The translations under genes and the position numbers were made by a program. From CAZFDT01 sp964518335 (GTDB taxonomy: Bacteria > Planctomycetota > Phycisphaerae > Phycisphaerales > Phycisphaeraceae): a stretch of DNA of 21,606 bases. The notes under the pieces were generated by a model. The model had not been told where the DNA came from. It made no database searches and saw only the letters and a list, made by a program, of their open reading frames with translations. Position 1 is the first letter of the stretch. Every line of letters starts with the position of its first letter. Below are positions 1-6,300 of this stretch, piece after piece. The stretch spans positions 1 to 21,606 of the forward strand of contig CAZFDT010000084.1 in NCBI GenBank assembly GCA_964518335.1, read 5' to 3'.

Positions 1-406
1 TCCGTCGGGCTGCGTCGCGGGCTTGCGGGCGCGTGGCGGCGGTGATGGTTTTGAGTCTGTCAGGCGTGAGTTGGCTCCAACTGTTTTGACAGGCGCGGTC
101 GATGGCGGCTTTGTCTTTGAACACGCGATGGCTCAGGTTGTGCTGTCGCATCCATTGCCACACCCGTTCCATCGGCATCAGTTCCGGCGCGTCAGGCGGC
201 AACAGCAGCAGCGTCATCGATGCCGGGACCTTCAGGGCGTTGGCCTTGTGGCAACCGGTTCCGTCGAGCACCAGCATCACATGGACGTCGTCGCCGGCTT
301 CCTCGGCGATCATCCGCAGAGGCGTGTTCATCAGTTGGTGATTCACCGTCGGTGCGATCAGTCGTGACACCAGCCACGTGTGCGTCAGACCGTGAGCATG
401 TTCCGA
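1..406 (-). pseudogene. IS630-family transposase, C-terminal fragment
   Basis: The minus-strand frame is open from 406 to the window edge and reads as the C-terminal half of a DDE transposase. It has a block reading LVLDGTGCHKA (second catalytic Asp, codon 265-263), then PPDAPELMPMERVWQWMRQH (catalytic Glu, codon 169-167). This D...PxLxPxExxW pattern is the IS630/DDE_3 signature. The first catalytic Asp and the N-terminal helix-turn-helix are absent because the reading frame is blocked by the lexA stop codon at 409-407. No start codon or ribosome site is visible, so this is an N-terminally truncated remnant. Its 3' end lies beyond the window. The family call is firm; loss of function is inferred from the missing N-terminus. 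Confidence 0.8.
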
Positions 407-1030
407 TCAATACGTCCGCACCACGCCCACGACGATGCCTTGGATCTGGAGGTCGTCGGGGTCGACCCAGATGGGCTCGTATTTTTCGTTGGCGGGCTGG
501 AGGCGGATGCGGCCGTCGCGTTCCTTGTGGTACTTTTTGAGGGTGGCTTCGCCGTTGTCGAGGAGGGCGACGACGGTTTGGCCGTTGCGTGCGACGTTTT
601 TCTTTTCGCAGACGACGTAGTCGCCGGCGCGGATGTGCTCGTCGATCATCGAGTCGCCGCGGACCTTGAGGACGAAGAGGCTGGTGTTGCGTGGCGGGGC
701 GAAGACGTCTTCGAGGTCCAGGTGCTCGCGTTCCTCGACGGCGTCGATGGGTCGGCCGGCGGCGATGGTGCCGACCAGGGGCAGGCGGGAGTGGCGTTCC
801 TCATCGGGGAGCTTGACATTGGGACTAAGCTCCAAAGAGCGGGCTTTGTTGGCCTCCCGGTGCAAAGCGCCCTTGCGGATGAGGGCCTCGACGTGCTCGA
901 AGACGGTGACTTTGGACACGCCCAATTCGTCGGCGAGTTCCTGCATGGTCGGCGAATAGCCGCGTGCCACCCGCAAGTCGCGGATGCGGGTGAGGATGTG
1001 CAGTTGCTTGGGGGTCAGGTTGAGGATCAT
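407..1030 (-). CDS. lexA: LexA repressor, SOS regulator (207 aa)
   Basis: This is the transcriptional repressor of the DNA-damage response, inactivated by RecA-stimulated self-cleavage. An N-terminal winged helix-turn-helix (about 1-70; SPTMQELADELGVSKVTVFE is the HTH) is followed by an S24 peptidase domain. The cleavage site is Ala91-Gly92 (GTIAAGRP), the nucleophile Ser127 (GDSM) and the general base Lys165 (ATLKKY). The length matches the usual 200-210 aa. An upstream in-frame ATG would add nine residues, but the ATG at 1030 has an AAGGAG ribosome site about 7 nt upstream and begins MILNLTPKQL, as family members do. The gene overlaps the 3' end of the ORF ahead of it and probably shares its promoter. 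Its stop codon directly abuts the transposase remnant. Confidence 0.97.
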   Translation of the reverse strand: MILNLTPKQLHILTRIRDLRVARGYSPTMQELADELGVSKVTVFEHVEALIRKGALHREANKARSLELSPNVKLPDEERHSRLPLVGTIAAGRPIDAVEEREHLDLEDVFAPPRNTSLFVLKVRGDSMIDEHIRAGDYVVCEKKNVARNGQTVVALLDNGEATLKKYHKERDGRIRLQPANEKYEPIWVDPDDLQIQGIVVGVVRTY

Positions 1031-1508
1031 GGTCAATCTCCTTCGGCAATGGGGCAAGGGGTTTGGGGTGATCGAAGGTGCGGTCGTGGGGTCCGCAGAC
1101 GAACTCGGCTGCGAACGCCCGCATGCCGCGAATGCTTTGCAGCGATGCGGCCAGGCCGCGGCACTGCTGCTCGAGCCACGCGGCGGCGGCCAGCAGGAGC
1201 GAGGGGGAGGTCAAGCGGCCCTGGGCGGTGTAAGTGCCTGCCGAGGGCGCGGTGGGCACATGCTCGAAGGTGTCGGCCTTGACGTGGTCGGCCGTCGTGG
1301 CGCCGGCCGAAGCCATCGCGGCGTTCTCGGACGGCGGCGTCCCGCGTCGCCTGGGGAACCGGCTCCACCCGGCGAAGCTGCCGGCCGTTTCGGGATCGCC
1401 CGAGGATGGGCCGGTGGGTGCCGGCCGTTTGACCAGGTCGCGTCCGAGCACGTCGTAGCGGGTGCGGTAGTCGCCGCCGGGTCCGGTCATCACCAAGGGT
1501 AGTGCCAT
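825..1508 (-). CDS. Unrecognised protein encoded upstream of and overlapping lexA (227 aa)
   Basis: I do not recognise this protein. The ATG at 1508 has a GGAGG site 10 nt upstream. Codons between 1508 and about 1030 are strongly G/C at the third position, as in the other genes here, so this part looks genuinely coding. It begins MALPLVMTGPGGDYRTRY, is rich in Ala, Pro and Thr, and has a helical stretch (LLLAAAAWLEQQCRGLAAS). It has no signal peptide or membrane segment. The last 68 codons overlap lexA in another frame and give a His/Pro/Arg-rich tail that looks like a by-product of lexA coding. The original stop may have been lost, or the overlap may couple translation of the two. Its place between the probable SOS promoter and lexA suggests damage induction. 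A role as a cell-division checkpoint is possible but unsupported by homology. Confidence 0.65.
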   Translation of the reverse strand: MALPLVMTGPGGDYRTRYDVLGRDLVKRPAPTGPSSGDPETAGSFAGWSRFPRRRGTPPSENAAMASAGATTADHVKADTFEHVPTAPSAGTYTAQGRLTSPSLLLAAAAWLEQQCRGLAASLQSIRGMRAFAAEFVCGPHDRTFDHPKPLAPLPKEIDHDPQPDPQATAHPHPHPRLAGGTRLFADHAGTRRRIGRVQSHRLRARRGPHPQGRFAPGGQQSPLFGA

Positions 1509-1630
1509 GGCAGTCGTGCCTCCATAGGGGCTGGATATCGGCCGAGCCCCTACATGTTGGGGCTGACCGTTCCGTGCCGCGTAGAGTTTCGACCGTCCTC
1601 ATGGCATGCCTTGAAACTTTATCACCGCGT

Positions 1631-1656
1631 CTGTTCGGTAAAAATTACCCGAACAG
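1631..1656. promoter_or_regulatory. 26-bp palindrome over the lexA promoter, candidate SOS operator
   Basis: Perfect 8-bp arms CTGTTCGG and CCGAACAG flank a 10-nt AT-rich centre. The centre adds further near-symmetry (GTAA/TTAC) with a one-base offset. The palindrome covers the proposed -10 and part of the spacer, which is where an autoregulatory repressor would bind. GTTC/GAAC half sites recur in known LexA boxes of several phyla, but this spacing matches none I know exactly. LexA is the natural candidate ligand by position. Confidence 0.55.
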
Positions 1657-1670
1657 TACCCGCATGTCAA
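1642..1670 (-). promoter_or_regulatory. Probable sigma-70 promoter of the lexA operon
   Basis: On the minus strand a perfect TTGACA (1670-1665) is followed after exactly 17 nt by TAATTT (1647-1642). Transcription would start near 1635, about 125 nt before the ATG at 1508. The -10 is imperfect (3 of 6), but the spacing, the consensus -35 and the overlapping palindrome support the call. Confidence 0.6.
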
Positions 1671-1770
1671 GTGGGCACTTTCAAATGGAGTGATATGCAG
1701 TGTTTAAGTCCGCCCCGAGGCTCGACCAGCGGAAAAAACAAGCGAACCGCGCCCCGGGGTTATCGGGCCG

Positions 1771-2277
1771 CTACCCCTTGGGCATGACCAGTATGGACTG
1801 GGCGGTGCTCCACTGATTCTTGTCTTCACGGAAGCGCTGCGCGGGCGTGACTTCAACCACGCTCTGGCCGTCGGCTGCGACGAGGTCGATGCGGCAGCGC
1901 TCCAGCGACCGCTCGGCCTTGGAGCCTTTCTTGACCAGGCCTTCGATGGTGAAACGGCTGCTGTGGCAGGGACACACATATTGCCCGGTCATGCTGTCGA
2001 AGCGCGTGATGCAGAATTGATGCGGACACACGGCGGCGAGGGCGACCAGGTGCGTGCCGTCGGAATAGAGCCAGATATTGTGGCTTTTCAGGTCGTCGTA
2101 CACGCCGGCCTTGAAGTATCTGCTCACCGGGCCGGCGCGCACCGGTTTGGCCGGCAGCTTGGCGCCGATGGGATCGGCCTCGCTCTTGCAGCCCAGCACG
2201 GTCAGTGCCACGGAGCCGGTCATCGCCGCAAGGCCCCCGCCCGTGAACGCGCGACGTGTCAGCAGCGGATGGTTCAT
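1771..2277 (-). CDS. Rieske [2Fe-2S] protein with Tat-type signal (168 aa)
   Basis: This is an exported iron-sulfur protein, probably an electron-transfer subunit related to the Rieske component of cytochrome bc or alternative complexes. The cluster ligands are visible: Cys84-x-His86 (CPHQFC) and Cys102-x2-His105 (CPCH). The extra Cys89 and Cys104 are at the places of the disulfide found in bc-type Rieske proteins. Residues 7-30 (TRRAFTGGGLAAMTGSVAL, then TVLGC) form a twin-arginine signal, with a possible lipobox Cys at 30. No cytochrome b gene is adjacent, so the partner is unknown. The ATG at 2277 has no clear ribosome site, but TAAAAT lies 7 nt upstream. A leaderless transcript is therefore possible. 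Confidence 0.88.
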   Translation of the reverse strand: MNHPLLTRRAFTGGGLAAMTGSVALTVLGCKSEADPIGAKLPAKPVRAGPVSRYFKAGVYDDLKSHNIWLYSDGTHLVALAAVCPHQFCITRFDSMTGQYVCPCHSSRFTIEGLVKKGSKAERSLERCRIDLVAADGQSVVEVTPAQRFREDKNQWSTAQSILVMPKG

Positions 2278-2444
2278 GAGGGCATTTTATGGCCACCGCG
2301 ATGCCGCGGGCACTCGGGCGTGCTGGCGACTTTTTACGGACGCGTGCACGATCGCCTCAAGACCGCCCCGAGCCGTGTCCGATAAAGCAAATGGTCAGTC
2401 TCGCTGGAGAGTTGCAGGGCGACCCATCCGATAACGGCGGGGAC

Positions 2445-2480
2445 CTGACCCCGGATCTGCCCCCGGATCTGACTCCCGGA
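2445..2480. repeat. Three tandem copies of a 12-bp unit
   Basis: Units CTGACCCCGGAT, CTGCCCCCGGAT and CTGACTCCCGGA follow head to tail in the gap between the divergent Rieske and TolB-like genes. I see no recognised function. No other strong promoter or RNA feature was seen in 2278-2548. Confidence 0.7.
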
Positions 2481-2548
2481 ACGTCTCCGGTATGCGTGTG
2501 CTGGCTGGTCATCGAGGACCGCCAGGGGCAGGGCGAAGGGATTCGAGC

Positions 2549-3889
2549 ATGGCAATCACAAGGCACACTGCCCTGGCCCTCGCCTTCACCTCGCTGGCCC
2601 ACATCGGCGGATGCACGCAGTACTACACCGGCGGCATGGGGATGAACGACCGCAAGGCGGTCAACGAGTATCAGCAGTTCAAGAGCGAGCAGCGCAAGCA
2701 GTTGGCCGTCAGCCAGCCGACGGGCGCGCCGCAGCAGTCGCTGCCGAAGAAGGCCGCGCCCACCGAGCTGCCTGCGCAGGCCAAGGGCCAGCCCGTGGCA
2801 TTTTCCAACGTCCCCGATGCGTCCGCCGACAAGGCCGACAACCCATCCGTCGCCGCCGCCACGATGCAGGGCTACGCCGCTAACGCCCGCAACGACCAGA
2901 TCGTCGCGCTGCAGTTGTACGGCCATCTGCCCATGGATCAGGTGGGCGCCGTCAGCAGCCCGATGGACGGCGGCGACACCATCAGTCGCGTGTCGTTCAC
3001 CACCGAAGGCAACGACTTCGACCCCGACGTCGATCCCAGCGGCAAGTGGCTGGTCTATGCCTCGACCCGGCACCGCGAGACGAGCGATCTGTACCTCAAG
3101 CGCATCGACGGCACGGCCGTGACGCAGTTGACCAGCGACCCCGCCAACGAGGTCATGCCCAACTTCAGCCCCGACGGCAGACGCGTGGCGTTCGCCAGCG
3201 ACAAGGCGGGCAACTGGGACATTTACATCATCGACATCGAAGGCGGCCAGGCGGTGCAGGTGACCAACAGTCCCGCGCACGAGATTCACCCGAGCTGGAG
3301 CCCCGACGGCAAGCGGCTGGTGTATTCGACGCTGGGTCAGCAATCGGGCCAGTGGGAGCTGGTGGTGGTCGATGTGGACAATCCCGCGACGCGCCGGTTC
3401 GTGGGTTACGGGCTGTTTCCAAGCTGGTCGCCGGTGGACAACCGCATTGCGTTTCAACGGGCTCGCGAAAGGGGCACGCGGTGGTTCAGCGTGTGGACGA
3501 TCGAGATCGACGACAAGGGCGAGGCGCGTCGTCCGACGGAGATCGCCGCGGCGAGCAATGCGGCGTGCATCACGCCGGGCTGGAGCCCTGACGGCAAGCA
3601 CGTCGTGTTCTGCACGGTGGTGAATCCGGGCGAGGGCGACATGAGCAAGCCCAACCAGGCCGACGTGTGGGTCGTGTCGTCCGATGGGCGGCACCGGGCG
3701 AATCTGACCCAGAGTCGGTTTGCGAATCTGCAGCCCGTGTGGGGTCCCGATGGCAGTGTGTTCTTCGTGTCCGACCGGGCGCAACTGGGCGTGGAGAACG
3801 TCTGGGCGCTGCGGCCGGACCACGTGCTGCGTATGGCGCAGCCTCAGATCGAGACCAACGCGCCCAGCGCGCTGGTCCCGACGCCGTGA
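2549..3889 (+). CDS. TolB-like six-bladed beta-propeller lipoprotein (446 aa)
   Basis: This is a predicted outer-membrane-associated or periplasmic lipoprotein. I place the start at the ATG at 2549, preceded by GAAGGGA about 7 nt upstream. It gives a clean signal peptide (MAITRHTALALAFTSLAHIG) ending in a lipobox with Cys22. A longer frame from 2492 would bury that signal. After a low-complexity Gln/Ala/Pro linker (about 40-105), residues 150-411 contain six WD40-like/PD40 motifs. Examples are VMPNFSPDGRRVAFASD, IHPSWSPDGKRLVYST and ITPGWSPDGKHVVFCT, the pattern of the TolB propeller. It lacks the TolB N-terminal domain, and no tolQRA or pal is nearby, so it is a paralog rather than canonical TolB. 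It is followed by another lipoprotein gene, which suggests a shared envelope role. Confidence 0.85.
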   Translation: MAITRHTALALAFTSLAHIGGCTQYYTGGMGMNDRKAVNEYQQFKSEQRKQLAVSQPTGAPQQSLPKKAAPTELPAQAKGQPVAFSNVPDASADKADNPSVAAATMQGYAANARNDQIVALQLYGHLPMDQVGAVSSPMDGGDTISRVSFTTEGNDFDPDVDPSGKWLVYASTRHRETSDLYLKRIDGTAVTQLTSDPANEVMPNFSPDGRRVAFASDKAGNWDIYIIDIEGGQAVQVTNSPAHEIHPSWSPDGKRLVYSTLGQQSGQWELVVVDVDNPATRRFVGYGLFPSWSPVDNRIAFQRARERGTRWFSVWTIEIDDKGEARRPTEIAAASNAACITPGWSPDGKHVVFCTVVNPGEGDMSKPNQADVWVVSSDGRHRANLTQSRFANLQPVWGPDGSVFFVSDRAQLGVENVWALRPDHVLRMAQPQIETNAPSALVPTP

Positions 3890-3911
3890 CGGGGCGCCTT
3901 GGATGAAAGAG

Positions 3912-3943
3912 ATCCGGACCTTCGAAGACTCAGGTCCGGCGTG
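3912..3943 (+). repeat. Dispersed palindromic element, copy 1
   Basis: An 8-bp perfect inverted repeat, CCGGACCT (3914-3921) and AGGTCCGG (3932-3939), encloses a 10-nt loop. Nearly the same sequence occurs in inverse orientation at 14376-14410, including the flanking AT on one side and CGTG on the other. It lies just after the TolB-like stop codon. There is no T-tract, so it is not a classical terminator. Confidence 0.75.
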
Positions 3944-3991
3944 AAGGTGGATGACAAGACAGTTAACCCGGTGAGCGGAGGCTTCACCGAC

Positions 3992-4762
3992 ATGAAACCC
4001 CGGCAGGACGCCATGACAAGTAAACAGGTCCTGTTGATCGCGGCTTTGGCGGCGCTGGCGATGCCGTGCGTGGGTTGCCAGACGATGTTTCCCACGCCCG
4101 GCGCCGAGCCGCTGCGCAGCCCCTACGGCGAGCGGCGGGTCTGGGCGATCGCGCCGCTGCGCAACGAAAGCGGCAGTCGCCAGGCCGACGGCGTCGTGAT
4201 GGCCGACCATCTGGCGCGTCAGCTCGAGAACGCCGGCAACCTCGACGTGTTGCCGGTCAACCGAACGCTGGCGGCGATGCAGGCGGCGGGTCTGGGGCAC
4301 ATCGCCTCGCCGGAGGATGCGGCCCAGATTCGAGGGCTGCTCAACGCCGACGCGATCCTCGTGGGCACGATCACCGCCTACGACCCGTACGACCCGCCCA
4401 AGCTGGGACTGGCCGTCGAGTTGTACGCCGACGCCTCGCGCAGCAAGCACGATCCCCCGCTGGACGTGCGCGAGCTGAGCCGGGCGCCGACGGGTGACGC
4501 GACGCTGGCGAACCAGCCGCGCAGTGCCACTGCAGCATCGAGCGTCGTTTCCGCCGTCTTTGACGCAGCCGATCCCCACGTTCGGGAGCGGCTGCAACGT
4601 TATGCCAACCGCCGAGGCCCGGTGAGTGAGCCCGAGTCGTGGCGGCGCTACCGCGTCAGCATGGACCTGTACAGCGAGTTTGTCAGCTACGTCGTGAGCT
4701 GGCGTCTGCTGCGCGAGGAATCGCAGCGGATTGCCGGCGGCACGGCGCAACCCGCCTCGTGA
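3992..4762 (+). CDS. Lipoprotein with CsgG/TolB-N-like fold pattern (256 aa)
   Basis: This is a predicted lipoprotein: a basic N-terminus, a hydrophobic stretch (VLLIAALAALAMP) and a lipobox CVGC with Cys29. The ATG at 3992 has GGAGG 10 nt upstream. The ATG at 4013 is an alternative seven codons later. Residues 50-140 contain VWAIAPLRNESG, then an amphipathic helix ending in LDVLPVNRTLAAMQ, and later DAILVGTITAYDPYDPP. This alternating pattern occurs in CsgG-like and TolB N-terminal domains, which assemble at the envelope. The C-terminal third has no recognised motif. Together with the propeller lipoprotein upstream it may provide the two halves of a TolB-like system. That link is inference from order and pattern, not from a confident homology match. 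Confidence 0.7.
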   Translation: MKPRQDAMTSKQVLLIAALAALAMPCVGCQTMFPTPGAEPLRSPYGERRVWAIAPLRNESGSRQADGVVMADHLARQLENAGNLDVLPVNRTLAAMQAAGLGHIASPEDAAQIRGLLNADAILVGTITAYDPYDPPKLGLAVELYADASRSKHDPPLDVRELSRAPTGDATLANQPRSATAASSVVSAVFDAADPHVRERLQRYANRRGPVSEPESWRRYRVSMDLYSEFVSYVVSWRLLREESQRIAGGTAQPAS

Positions 4763-4816
4763 CGGCCGCGGATGCCCCCAAGCTCCGACGTCGCACGAAC
4801 GCGACAGGAGCATGCG

Positions 4817-5101
4817 GTGGCCACCACACCCGACCATCCCCATCAGCCCCACGATGCGCGATCGCCGCGCCCGTTGCGGTTGACCACTGAACCACCGCGC
4901 GAGCTGGTGCTGGTCAAGCACGGCCACCGCTACGTCTTCCGCTGCGAGCCCGGCCGCGAAAGCGAGCTGCTCGATCGCCTCGTCGAGATGGTGCAGGACC
5001 CCCAGTGCGAACTGGACTGGTTCGACGCCGCGGTGCTGTCGCATCAGCTTGGCCAGCGCATGCACGCCCAACTGCAGACCCTGCGGAAAAAGTCCGCGTA
5101 A
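4817..5101 (+). CDS. Small uncharacterised protein, GTG start (94 aa)
   Basis: I do not recognise this protein. The GTG at 4817 is preceded by AGGAG with 6 nt spacing. The ATG at 4772 in the same frame has no ribosome site, so the GTG decides the start. The first 25 residues are Pro/His-rich and probably disordered. The rest contains a short beta-strand region (RELVLVKHGHRYVFRCEPG), an acidic helical part (ESELLDRLVEMVQDPQ) and a helix near the end. There is no membrane segment or signal. It sits between the lipoprotein and the recombinase gene, 52 nt before the latter, so it is probably co-transcribed. Confidence 0.75.
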   Translation: MATTPDHPHQPHDARSPRPLRLTTEPPRELVLVKHGHRYVFRCEPGRESELLDRLVEMVQDPQCELDWFDAAVLSHQLGQRMHAQLQTLRKKSA

Positions 5102-5153
5102 CCGACCCCGGCGCGGGGCCGCGTTCCCCGCAGAAAGATCCAGGAACCTCGTC

Positions 5154-6176
5154 ATGAGCCAGCCCATCCCCCTCACCGAACAGTTCGTCAACTACCTGCG
5201 CCACGAGCGCCACTTCAGCCCGTACACGGCCCGCTGCTACGGCGCGGACCTGCGGCAGTACGTCGAATACCTGACCGAGCGCGAGGCCGGCGCCGGCGCA
5301 GCGTCCAACGGCAACGGCGCCCCCCACGCCGCACCCGGCAACGTCAACGGCAACGGCGCCCCCTTGCCCTACAACGAGGCCATCGAGCAGCGCATCCTCC
5401 ACGCCGACGCCATGCTTATCCGCGGGTTCCTCTCTCATCTGGATACCTTCGGCTACAGCCCGGCGACGACCGCACGCAAGATCGCCACGCTCCGGTCCTT
5501 CTCCAAGTGGATGCTCAAGCGCTCGCTCATCGACACCAACCCGATGCTGCTCATCCGCACGCCCAAGCAGACCAAGCGCCTGCCCAAGGCCATCACCGTC
5601 GAGGAGATCGACAAGCTTCTGTCGATGCCCGACAACCGCGAGACCCTGGGCGCGCGCGACCGGGCCATCCTCGAAACGCTTTACTCCACCGGCGTGCGCG
5701 TCAGCGAGCTGGTGGACCTCAACCGCAACGATCTGGACATGATCAACCAGACCCTGCACGTGCGCGGCAAAGGCAAGAAGGAGCGCATCGTGCCGCTGGG
5801 CAGCCACGCCATGGCCGCCATTCGCCACTACATGACCCTGTTGGAGCCGGACCCGCGATTCAGCAGTGTCAAGCAGCAGTCGATGACTGATCCTGCGGTG
5901 CCGCTGTTCATCAACAAGAACGGGGGCCGACTCAGTTCGCGCAGCGTCCGCCGCAAGCTCGACAAGTACCTGGCGATGGCGGGCCTGGACCCGACCATCA
6001 GCCCGCACACGCTACGGCACAGCTTCGCCACGCACCTGCTGGACAACGGCGCCGACCTGCGCAGCGTGCAGGAACTGCTGGGCCACCAGTCACTGAGCAC
6101 CACGCAGATCTACACGCACCTGTCCACGATGCGTCTTCGCACGGCTTACGATCAGGCCCACCCGCGCGCCGTGTGA
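5154..6176 (+). CDS. xerD: XerC/XerD-type tyrosine recombinase (340 aa)
   Basis: This is a site-specific recombinase of the kind that resolves chromosome dimers at dif. The C-terminal catalytic domain has Arg182 (GVRVSEL), the lysine of the GKGKKER hairpin, His285-x-x-Arg288 (HTLRHSFATHLL), His311 (LLGHQSLSTTQIYTH) and the nucleophile Tyr320. The N-terminal SAM-like domain starts LTEQFVNYLRHERHFSPYTA. The ATG at 5154 has AGGA 9 nt upstream; earlier in-frame codons lack family similarity. An unusual Asn/Gly/Ala/Pro-rich insert (about residues 46-72) splits the N-terminal domain and explains the length (E. coli XerC and XerD are just under 300 aa). XerC and XerD cannot be told apart by eye. A housekeeping role is likely because no phage or integron genes adjoin it. 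Confidence 0.93.
   Translation: MSQPIPLTEQFVNYLRHERHFSPYTARCYGADLRQYVEYLTEREAGAGAASNGNGAPHAAPGNVNGNGAPLPYNEAIEQRILHADAMLIRGFLSHLDTFGYSPATTARKIATLRSFSKWMLKRSLIDTNPMLLIRTPKQTKRLPKAITVEEIDKLLSMPDNRETLGARDRAILETLYSTGVRVSELVDLNRNDLDMINQTLHVRGKGKKERIVPLGSHAMAAIRHYMTLLEPDPRFSSVKQQSMTDPAVPLFINKNGGRLSSRSVRRKLDKYLAMAGLDPTISPHTLRHSFATHLLDNGADLRSVQELLGHQSLSTTQIYTHLSTMRLRTAYDQAHPRAV
5306..5363 (+). repeat. 19-bp direct repeat inside the xer gene
   Basis: The sequence CAACGGCAACGGCGCCCCC occurs at 5306-5324 and again at 5345-5363, in frame. It encodes the NGNGAP segments of the low-complexity insert in the recombinase. This suggests expansion by replication slippage. Confidence 0.85.
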
Positions 6177-6205
6177 GGCTCCGACCCACAACCCGCTCTT
6201 CCCTT

Positions 6206-6237
6206 CAGCCCCCGGACCAACCGGGGGTTGTTTTTTT
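6206..6237 (+). terminator. Strong rho-independent terminator after xer
   Basis: CCCCCGG (6209-6215) pairs with CCGGGGG (6221-6227) around loop ACCAA. Three more outer pairs include one G-T wobble. A run of seven T (6231-6237) follows at once. It ends the 2549-6176 gene group. Confidence 0.92.
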
Positions 6238-6300
6238 GCCGCGTGGCCAGGGGTGTGCGAATCGCTCCCGCGCGGCACTGGCGATAGACTTGGAACCTTG

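Noticed and set aside
984..1502. Plus-strand open frame opposite the ORF upstream of lexA
   Set aside because: It lacks a ribosome site and runs opposite a frame with better codon bias and start signals.
1695..1770. Possible terminator after the Rieske gene (T-run on the minus strand near 1738-1733)
   Set aside because: The stem next to the T-run is short and can be drawn in several ways, so I cannot support it as a terminator.
2357..5191. A 944-codon open frame on the minus strand
   Set aside because: It lies antisense to three supported genes with ribosome sites, signal peptides or lipoboxes and a propeller pattern. Its composition (Arg, His, Gly-rich) is typical of antisense frames in GC-rich DNA.
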